DNA of 15,145 nucleotides, taken from NCBI GenBank assembly GCA_937967665.1, contig CALBSZ010000722.1, forward strand, positions 1 through 15,145, in the 5' to 3' direction. The position numbers were made by a program, and so were the translations under genes. The DNA comes from an uncultured Planctomycetaceae bacterium. Its GTDB lineage: Bacteria; Planctomycetota; Planctomycetia; Pirellulales; Pirellulaceae. This document shows positions 9,501-13,621 of this stretch, piece after piece (position 1 is the stretch's first letter; each line of letters begins with the position of its first letter). The notes under the pieces were generated by a model. The model saw only the letters and a list, made by a program, of their open reading frames with translations. It was not told the DNA's origin and searched no databases.

Positions 9501-12500
9501 TTACATCGCCGGCGTTCTGGAAACTGTCGAACTTGATCGAAAGTCCCGCCCCGCCTTGACCCAGTCCCTCTTCACCGACGTTGGTCCCCAGTCCCTGGTC
9601 GTGTACCACGAAGCTCATACCGTCGGCGCCGCGGCCGTCCGGTTGCAGGATGTTTTCGAAACCGATATCGAAATCGGCCTCGAAGCCCGCGGCCACAGGC
9701 TGCTTGGCCGTGAGCCAGGCGCTGCCTTGCTGGCTGTTTTGCGATGGCGTGATACGCAGGACTTCCCCCACGACACTTGCTGAACCAACCGTGGTAATCG
9801 CGCCCCCGGCAGTATCGAAACGATCGAAGTAAACGCCTGTTTGCCGCACGATATCAGAGGGTGTCACGATGGTGCGCGTGAGCGTCCAGCTGTTCAGGTT
9901 GTGTTCTTCCGCGGCTCCGCCTGTTCGAGCGCCGAAGCCGGCGTAACCGCGGCCGTCCCCGCCGATGGCGTTGAGCGCTGCCAGGTCGACCGGGATGTTA
10001 CTGAGTACCATGTTGCCGTTGAAAATGACGTTCAGGCTGCCCGGCGAGTATTCCAGACGGACCTGATTGTTGTCGCTACCACTGAGTTCAAACGGTGTCA
10101 GGTCCGCCACACCAAAGGAAGTCCCGCCTCCCAGCACTTCAATGAACGAACCACTCGGCTCCGGCGCGCCATTGTCGTAGCTGTCGAAGCTGATCGTCAA
10201 ATCGTTGCTGGCCGGGCCGTTTTCACCGACGGTCAAAGTGTTCGACGTGTTTTGGATCACGAAGCTCATGCCGTCCGCACCACTGCGTCCGGCAACGTTG
10301 GGAAAGCCGATATTGAATTCCGTGACGAAATCGCGTGCTAAATCGATCCGATTCTGCGTCCAGACGGAGCCCGATTGGCTGTTCGCGTTGGAGGTCAGCT
10401 GCAGCTTGTTGCCGACGATGGTTGCGGTGCCGACGAAGTTGAGGCCGCCGGCAGCGGAGAAGTCAGGGAAATCGATGAGTTGCCGGTCAAACGTGACTCC
10501 CGCGTCCGTAGTCACATCGTTCGTCAACAGTTGCGATTCGCCGATCGTCAGCGTCGAATCTTCGTTCACGTTAAACGCATCGTCCAGAGCGTCAGGATTG
10601 TCGTTTTCACCCGTAATAATGACCGTTACTGTGGCAGTGTCGGTGCCGGACTGGCTGTCGGTGACCGTGTAGGTGAAGGTATCCGAGGTCGTATCGCCGT
10701 CTCCCAACGCCTCGAAGGCCCCATTCGGATCGTAGGTGAAGCTGCCGTCGCCGTTGAGCGTGATCGCGGCGCCGCTGGGAAGATTTGTTGTCCCCGCCGG
10801 TCCGCTGACACTCAAGACGTCAGGTGACGAAGTGACGATGCGCGACATGGACCAGCTGTTGATATTGTGTTCTTCGGTGGCGCCGCCGGTTCGCGCTCCA
10901 AACCCGACGAACGCTTCGCCGCTGCCGTCAATGGCACCGAGCGCTGCCAGATCAATATTCAGATCGCTGAGGATCGCCACGCCGTTGATCGTAATGTCCA
11001 GATCGCCGGGAACGTAACGGACGCGGGCGTCGACATTGCTGCTGCCACTCAGGTCGAACGGCAACAGGTTGGCATTCGCGATCGACACGCCCCCGCTGCG
11101 CACCTCGACGAACGAAATACTGGGATCGCCCGTGTTTTGCCAGCTGTCCAGGCTGATGGTCAGCGCGTCGGAACCCGGGCCGTCTTCACCCGTGTTGACC
11201 CCAGTGTTCAAATTCTGGATGACAAAGGCCAGGCCGTCCGCACCGCCGTTGGCACTGGGATTCAGGAAACTGAAATTGAAATCGGCGACAAACCCGTCTT
11301 CCAGAAAGACTTTGTTGTTGAACCAGGCCGATCCCTGCTGGCTTTCCGTACTGGGCGTGACCTGAAGCGTCGGGCCGATGATGTTGGCGCTGCCGACGAG
11401 CGACAAACTGCCGGCGGCCGAAGTGAAGTTGTTGAAATTCAGCAGACTCACCAGGGACGTCGGTCCCAAGTCGGGGTCGACATCGTTGCTCAACAAACTG
11501 GCTTCCGGGATGTTCACGGTGCCGCTTTCGGCCACGTTGAAAGGTCCGTCGTCGTTGGCCGTCGGCAGGTCATTCTCACCCTGGACAGTAATGTCTACCG
11601 TGGCCGTATCCATCCCGCCATGACCATCGGTAATGCTATAAGTGAACGATTCCAGAACGGAGTCGTCGGCACCGAGCGCATTGAACTGACCGTTGGTGTC
11701 GTAGGTATAGCTGCCGTCGATATTGGCAGTCAAAATCGCGCCACTGGAAAGTGTTTGTGTGGTAGCGTTACGGAACATCCACGACGAGACGCGAGATTCT
11801 TCATTGAGCCCGCCGGTACGTGCTCCGAGACCGACAAAGGACTCTCCATTACCATCGATCGCGTTCAAAGCACCTAGATTGACGCTTGCCCCGTTAATCA
11901 CTTGCGTGCCGTCAAAATAGACATTCAAAGAACCTGGAAGGTAGTCGACACGCACGGTATGCGGACCGGAATCACCAAGGTCTGAGATATTGAAGGGAGC
12001 CTGATTCAAATCGTACGTGGTGATGATATCACCCACGGCGCTGCCGGAACGAACGCTGATATGGGCGGCGCTTGGATCACCGCTGCCGCCTCCGTTGTCG
12101 TGGCTGTCCAGTTCAATCGTCAGCGTGTTGTCGGCCGGTCCCGTTTCAGACGTCGTCTGAGTATTGCCACCGGCGTTGTTGTGAACAGCAAAATAGACGC
12201 CATCCGCTCCGGCGTTCGCGGTACGCAGGTCAAACGTAAACTCGGTCGAGAAGCCTTCCTGTGTGTATTGCTTGGTATCCAAATAGGCAGAACCTTGTTG
12301 ATTATTCACCGCAGGGGTCAATACCAGGTTATCGCCTACGATAGCCGCGTTGCCGTTGATCTGCAGACCGGACGCTCCCGCAAAACCGTCGTAGCGGATA
12401 CCCTTGCGAATCAGCAGGTCGGGCGGCGTCACCATCGTGCGGGTTAAAGTCCAGCTGTTCACATTGTGCTCTTCGGCAGACCCACCCGTTCTCGCGCCAA

Positions 12501-13284
12501 AGCCCGCGTAACCCTGACCATCGATCCCGATCGCGTCGAGCGCGCCGAGATCGACTGGCACATTGCTCAAGACCGTACTGCCGTTGAAAATGACGTTCAG
12601 GCTGCCGGGCGTGTATTCCAGCCGAACCTGGTTGTTGACGGTACCGCTGAGATCAAACGGTGTCAGGTTCGCGACGCCGAAGGAAGTGCCGCCGCCGAGC
12701 ACTTCAATAAACGACTGGCTTGGTTCACCAGCATTCTGAAAGCTATCGAAGCTAACCGTCAGGTCGTTGCTGGCCGGGCCATCTTCGTTTACGGTCAGCG
12801 TGTTTGACGCATTTTGAATCACGAAGCTCATGCCGTCCGCACCACTCCCCGCGGAAACGTTGGGAAAGCCAAAGTTGAATTCCGTGACGAAATCGCCGTC
12901 GAGGTCGATTTTATTCTGCGTCCACGCCGATCCGATTTGTCCCGGTGCATTCGACGTTAGCTGCAGCTTATCGCCAACAATCGTTGCGTTGCCAGCGAAG
13001 GACAGACCGCTGGCGCCGGTAAAGTCAGAGAAGCTAACAAGCGTGTTCTGCATGGTTCCGCCGACATCGCTATCGGAATCGTTGGTCAGAAGCTCCGCTT
13101 CCGAGATTTGTAGAACCGATTCTTCCCCCGTGACGAACATGTCGTCCATGGCCACCGGCGCTGCCAGGACGATGCGCGCTTCGAGTGACTCCAGTGACAG
13201 CAGCGTGCTGAATCGCTGGCGTGATGAGTGTGGATGGAATCTGCTGCCGGTTCGCCTGCGGCGCGCGCGGGGGTTACGTTTCAT
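3598..13284 (-). CDS. Giant secreted lectin/VCBS/DNRLRE/cadherin/RTX protein, planctomycete type
   Basis: Using the ATG at 13284 the protein has about 3228 residues. Domain order: Arg-rich leader and LESLEAR-IVLAA planctomycete export motif (1-45); five L-type lectins at about 84-283, 295-507, 615-816, 937-1139 and 1151-1357, set inside three VCBS-like modules; three DNRLRE/CBM96-like domains at about 1522-1704, 1827-2012 and 2130-2321, set inside three further VCBS-like modules; two cadherin repeats (2332-2543); one unbroken VCBS module (2544-2661); a beta-rich stretch (2662-2987); RTX repeats (2988-3139); a tail (3140-3228). NDxDxD-type acidic motifs recur between modules and suggest calcium bridging. 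Likely role: an extracellular glycan-binding adhesin or matrix protein; this is inferred from domains. The frame also extends in phase to a GTG at 13356 (3252 residues), but the leader looks typical from MKRNPRARR onward and a promoter candidate covers the GTG. No transmembrane anchor, LPXTG or catalytic domain is visible, and no secretion genes adjoin. Confidence 0.9.
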   Translation of the reverse strand: MKRNPRARRRRTGSRFHPHSSRQRFSTLLSLESLEARIVLAAPVAMDDMFVTGEESVLQISEAELLTNDSDSDVGGTMQNTLVSFSDFTGASGLSFAGNATIVGDKLQLTSNAPGQIGSAWTQNKIDLDGDFVTEFNFGFPNVSAGSGADGMSFVIQNASNTLTVNEDGPASNDLTVSFDSFQNAGEPSQSFIEVLGGGTSFGVANLTPFDLSGTVNNQVRLEYTPGSLNVIFNGSTVLSNVPVDLGALDAIGIDGQGYAGFGARTGGSAEEHNVNSWTLTRTMVTPPDLLIRKGIRYDGFAGASGLQINGNAAIVGDNLVLTPAVNNQQGSAYLDTKQYTQEGFSTEFTFDLRTANAGADGVYFAVHNNAGGNTQTTSETGPADNTLTIELDSHDNGGGSGDPSAAHISVRSGSAVGDIITTYDLNQAPFNISDLGDSGPHTVRVDYLPGSLNVYFDGTQVINGASVNLGALNAIDGNGESFVGLGARTGGLNEESRVSSWMFRNATTQTLSSGAILTANIDGSYTYDTNGQFNALGADDSVLESFTYSITDGHGGMDTATVDITVQGENDLPTANDDGPFNVAESGTVNIPEASLLSNDVDPDLGPTSLVSLLNFNNFTSAAGSLSLVGSANIIGPTLQVTPSTESQQGSAWFNNKVFLEDGFVADFNFSFLNPSANGGADGLAFVIQNLNTGVNTGEDGPGSDALTISLDSWQNTGDPSISFVEVRSGGVSIANANLLPFDLSGSSNVDARVRYVPGDLDITINGVAILSDLNIDLAALGAIDGSGEAFVGFGARTGGATEEHNINSWSMSRIVTSSPDVLSVSGPAGTTNLPSGAAITLNGDGSFTYDPNGAFEALGDGDTTSDTFTYTVTDSQSGTDTATVTVIITGENDNPDALDDAFNVNEDSTLTIGESQLLTNDVTTDAGVTFDRQLIDFPDFSAAGGLNFVGTATIVGNKLQLTSNANSQSGSVWTQNRIDLARDFVTEFNIGFPNVAGRSGADGMSFVIQNTSNTLTVGENGPASNDLTISFDSYDNGAPEPSGSFIEVLGGGTSFGVADLTPFELSGSDNNQVRLEYSPGSLNVIFNGNMVLSNIPVDLAALNAIGGDGRGYAGFGARTGGAAEEHNLNSWTLTRTIVTPSDIVRQTGVYFDRFDTAGGAITTVGSASVVGEVLRITPSQNSQQGSAWLTAKQPVAAGFEADFDIGFENILQPDGRGADGMSFVVHDQGLGTNVGEEGLGQGGAGLSIKFDSFQNAGDVSRSYIRVQGGGTNFGEYDLLANQGLDLSGTGPHAVRLTYTPGDLDVFFNGNPIFSDLPVDLNTIGAVDGSGNALVGFGARTGGAAEEHNVHSFYLMTPQTTTLSGGGILTRNIDGSYSFDTNGQYETLGTGDTAVETFTYSISDGHGGSDTATVTITIDGVNDPPTPNPDTNNITEGVDATPSTPATGNVLTNDTDIDTPNSEFTVQMPGTYSGNYGALELNADGSYTYTLNDANPTVDGLNIGDTLMDTFTYSMTDEPTTTILPLADFTTAADNGDSPASPYAGPLFVRERANENNPELEVEAFLKFDLSSLSAAPIVSATLELHENNKLNAVNSASLFIARVLEAWNSTGSDPVFAEETVPNDGAGGITDVDNEFSFGDNGPANAGPNVDIDFAIDITTWAQGWAADPSTNHGVRLRIDDAFVAATFDDSGAQAPRLTIVQDLGAGQSSTLTITINGANDSPVANDDTDSVVEDTATTTAGNALSNDTDVDNPPGDLLVLDIDGETDANNDVVGTYGSLDWGTDGSYTYTLDNANSDVDALNSGDTLTDAFTYTVSDAPQTTTTVPMLEFATAAENDTVGDDSPAEGGQFAGPLYVRERANENNPELEVEAFLKFDLSTLSSTPITSATLELHENHKLNSVNSANLFIARVLESWNATGMDPVFAEETVANDGPGGLTDVDSEFQFGDNGPASAGPAVSIDFSIDITSWVQGWAADPSSNHGVRLRIDDAFVGAVFDHTGADAPRLIVTQGGQTDTGTVTVTINGNNDAPVANPDTNSITEGVDTTPSTPATGNVLTNDTDVDNPNSAFTVVNSGTITGNYGSLELNQDGSYTYTLDDGNPTVDALNVGDMLSDAFNYTMSDNASRVTTVPMQHFTTAAQNDTVGDDSPAEAGQAGLTGPLYVRERANENNPELEVEAFLQFDLSGLSNDPIGSATLELHENHKLNSVNSGDLFIARVLEAWDASGNDPVFAEETTANDGAGGITDVADEFMFGNNGSASAGPAVSIDFSIDITTWVQGWLADPSSNHGVRLRISDAFVGAAFDDTGANAPRLIVTQPFAKMDSDTLTITIDGANDSPTNPADTDASNDEVVEGAAAGTPVGITAQSTDVDSSPLTYSIISDTSGGGFQIDSNSGVVTVSDPALLDYETTGPGYSHDITVQVDDGDGAMTTTTFTIQILNANPSTPVDTDGTTNAVDEGAANGTAVGITASSTDVNGPAVSYSITSDSSGGAFAIDSSSGIVTVGDTTLLDGTTTETITIQASDGAGGTSSATFNILVNNLDPDAVADSYTVDEDSLLTVTAGGSPDGLLSNDTDPAGTTNDPLTVTQLNGGALNGTSMLGAQVTLQSDGGFTYDPRTAAALQVLSVGETLVDQFTYTITDGDGGSDTATVSVTVTSSDAIEVKTTDDFVFQPPTLPPSVTAPVTPGADDGNDTVQFDLAGGNWEIRVNGNLLRTTGATGADIVVQGSSDNDTIVFNGLATGDISVNGATGANTLTIDDSSDPDADTNIVVDTTQISGLIDNPGTVVQHSDIHTLNLSTSNDAATGDEIDMNGVSGGTITTVNVNGNDGADTFDVATNPFTAVNIVGGNPVAASCGAIPNPGDTLNVTTNMIDLPFLFPAAFGTTTNPGSFSTSVMGTPNAAITWVSLESFFVDTQAFDACDLFVRGTTGSDRMIFSVAPRGELLVRINDALSGPFAIPGVIEVEGNSGQDEIVIGNNVPNPVDARGDDGDDYIALSRNNDTADGGAGNDTILAGGGNDVLTGGLGDDHIDGGSGNDDIDAGDGDDYVVGRGGNDTIRGGDGRDNIAGGDDDDIILGGAGDDTLQGNTGNDVMVGGAGNDSIFGLSGDIGGDDRDVLIGGQGADGLFGRGDDDILIGNATVYDASVAALADIGSEWNSTNDFTTRRSNLLAAAGVGASNASLQVGNILGDGAADGLTGDLGADWYLASGEDRITRLAGNDVSTFV
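3601..3867 (-). other. C-terminal tail of the giant protein (about 89 residues)
   Basis: After the RTX block comes a TVYDASVAALADIGSEWNS segment, then DGAADGLTGDLGADWYLAS and a short hydrophobic end (DVSTFV). I recall closely similar tails (a YDAS-ALDAI-EW segment, then DGAADTLTG-GADWFF) at the ends of other planctomycete RTX-bearing proteins, so it probably works as a conserved C-terminal cap or secretion-related segment. That role is inference. Confidence 0.5.
3868..4322 (-). repeat. RTX-type calcium-binding nonapeptide block, about 15 units
   Basis: The encoded protein repeats GGxGxDxIx-type nonapeptides such as GGAGNDTIL, GGLGDDHID, GGSGNDDID and GGAGDDTLQ. I count about fifteen, with one expanded unit (GLSGDIGGDDRDVLI) near the C-terminal end. 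Such repeats fold into a calcium-filled parallel beta-roll, usually only outside the cell where calcium is high, and are common at the C-termini of type I secreted proteins. Their position just before the tail fits that. Confidence 0.92.
4323..5300 (-). other. Beta-rich region of the giant protein with its only two cysteines
   Basis: About 325 residues with no family I can name with confidence. The sequence is rich in short Asp/Asn/Gly-Thr-Val runs (for example NVNGNDGADTFDV, GTTGSDRMIFSV, GNSGQDEIVIG) that look like degenerate, widely spaced RTX-like or beta-helix turns leading into the true RTX block. It begins with a Pro-rich linker (FQPPTLPPSVTAPVTPG). Cys 2858 and Cys 2924 lie here, 66 residues apart. 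Confidence 0.5.
5300..5655 (-). repeat. Unbroken VCBS/Big_9-type cadherin-like module
   Basis: This is the one host module in the giant protein without an insertion: VADSYTVDEDSLLTV, then LLSNDTDP, PLTVTQLNGG, TLQSDGGFTYDP and DQFTYTITDGDGGSDTATV in order. It serves as the internal reference that shows where the lectins and the DNRLRE domains interrupt the other modules. Confidence 0.8.
5655..6290 (-). repeat. Two tandem cadherin repeats
   Basis: Both copies begin with VxEGAAxGTxVGITAxSTDV, continue with YSI-SD-SGG-F-IDS-SG-VTV and end in a DxDG- or DGAG-containing strand (QVDDGDGAMTTTTFTI and QASDGAGGTSSATFNI). The first keeps LDYE, the cadherin calcium-binding motif; the second has LLDGTTTE in its place. 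In related bacterial proteins such repeats bind calcium and mediate adhesion or spacing. Confidence 0.85.
6322..8720 (-). repeat. Three DNRLRE/CBM96-like domains nested in VCBS-like modules
   Basis: Domains of about 185 residues lie at 8172-8720, 7249-7806 and 6322-6897. Each shows GPL-VRERANENNPELEVEAF, then F-L-FDLS-L----I-SATLELHEN, a middle DVD-EF-FGDNG segment, an ITTWxQGW-ADPS-NHGVRLRI segment and a closing APRL-ivtq strand. These are hallmarks of the DNRLRE family, some members of which bind polysaccharides (CBM96). Each is flanked by the front of a VCBS module (NDTD, DGSYTYTL, FTYxxxD) and by its last strand (TxTITINGANDSP). Confidence 0.85.
9212..13035 (-). repeat. Five L-type (legume-like) lectin domains nested in three VCBS-like modules
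   Basis: Lectins A-E lie at about 12436-13035, 11764-12402, 10835-11441, 9868-10475 and 9212-9833. Every copy has GADG-xFxxxxx, matching the conserved carbohydrate-loop Asp of legume lectins, a metal-loop segment built on LDS/FDS, a YxPG-L-V-F-G strand, and GxGARTGG followed by the final S-W/F strand. A+B and D+E occur as pairs joined by the same linker type (TRTxVTPxD), while C is single. The host VCBS strands lie before A, between B and C, between C and D, and after E. Ligand specificity is unknown. Confidence 0.88.
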
Positions 13285-13345
13285 CGCTCGTGTTCCCAAA
13301 ACTAAGATATCGCTAAGTGCTGGTGAAGACTTCCGCCATTCCGGC

Positions 13346-13374
13346 AATATAAACACGGCGAAAAGGAAAGTCCA
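13346..13374 (-). promoter_or_regulatory. Candidate sigma-70-type promoter for the giant gene
   Basis: On the minus strand TGGACT (13374-13369, 4/6 to the -35 consensus) is followed by 17 nt and TATATT (13351-13346, 5/6 to the -10 consensus). Transcription would begin near 13339, leaving a leader of about 55 nt before the ATG at 13284, with a weak GGGAA eight bases ahead of that ATG. The GTG at 13356 would lie upstream of the transcript, which supports the shorter start. Confidence 0.4.
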
Positions 13375-13404
13375 TTATTTTGCTTGAATTCACGGTATTT
13401 CGAC

Positions 13405-13446
13405 TGTTCAGAAGGCTGAACACGGCAGAGGGTCTCGAAGACCGTG
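13405..13446. repeat. Pair of adjacent hairpins upstream of the giant gene
   Basis: TGTTCAG (13405-13411) and CTGAACA (13416-13422) form a perfect 7-bp stem around AAGG. Directly beside it GGTCT (13431-13435) and AGACC (13439-13443) form a 5-bp stem, enclosed by CACGG (13421-13425) and CCGTG (13442-13446) as an alternative pairing. They lie about 30-70 bp upstream of the promoter candidate, so they could be operator dyads or part of the ABC-F gene's 3' end. Confidence 0.4.
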
Positions 13447-13503
13447 GCGAAACGGCAGGAATCACGCCGCGCGCATCGCCCAAACCAGATGCGGCCGCGT
13501 GGT

Positions 13504-13528
13504 ACAAAAATGAAAGCCCCGTACGGCT
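13504..13528 (-). terminator. Weak intrinsic terminator candidate for the ABC-F gene
   Basis: On the minus strand AGCC (13528-13525) and GGCT (13518-13515) can pair around GTACGG and are followed by TTCATTTTTG. The stem has only four pairs, but the position, about 95 bp after the ABC-F stop and before the giant gene's promoter candidate, is right for a terminator. Confidence 0.3.
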
Positions 13529-13621
13529 GATGTCGCAGCAGTCAGGCCGCGCCGGCTCACTGGATTCGGAGCGTCGCGTATGCCGGGCCTTCCAGCAGAA
13601 GCTCACTTCACGCGGCGAGGG

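Larger units (their letters stand above)
13285..13621. other. Intergenic gap between the ABC-F gene and the giant gene
   Basis: This 337-bp gap has no gene I can support; frames crossing it on both strands lack any recognisable domain. It holds the promoter candidate for the giant gene, a weak terminator candidate for the ABC-F gene, and several short inverted repeats including CGCATC (13472-13477) with GATGCG (13488-13493). Confidence 0.6.

Noticed and set aside
8155..9783. A 542-codon open frame on the plus strand opposite the giant gene
   Set aside because: It is antisense to the lectin E and DNRLRE region, its composition (V, R, D and G rich with no hydrophobic core or motif) is what the complement of Asp/Thr/Asn-rich repeats yields, and it has no recognisable domain.
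10867..11877. A 336-codon plus-strand frame opposite lectins B and C
   Set aside because: Repetitive in step with the lectin copies and similar in composition to the other antisense frames; a shadow.
9212..13035. Possible frameshift or assembly duplication in the lectin repeats
   Set aside because: The frame is continuous over 9.7 kb and the copies differ at many synonymous and replacement sites, so they are not assembly artefacts.
13313..13606. A 97-codon minus-strand frame in the gap before the giant gene
   Set aside because: Runs across the hairpins and the promoter candidate, has low-complexity Ser/Arg-rich composition and no recognisable domain.
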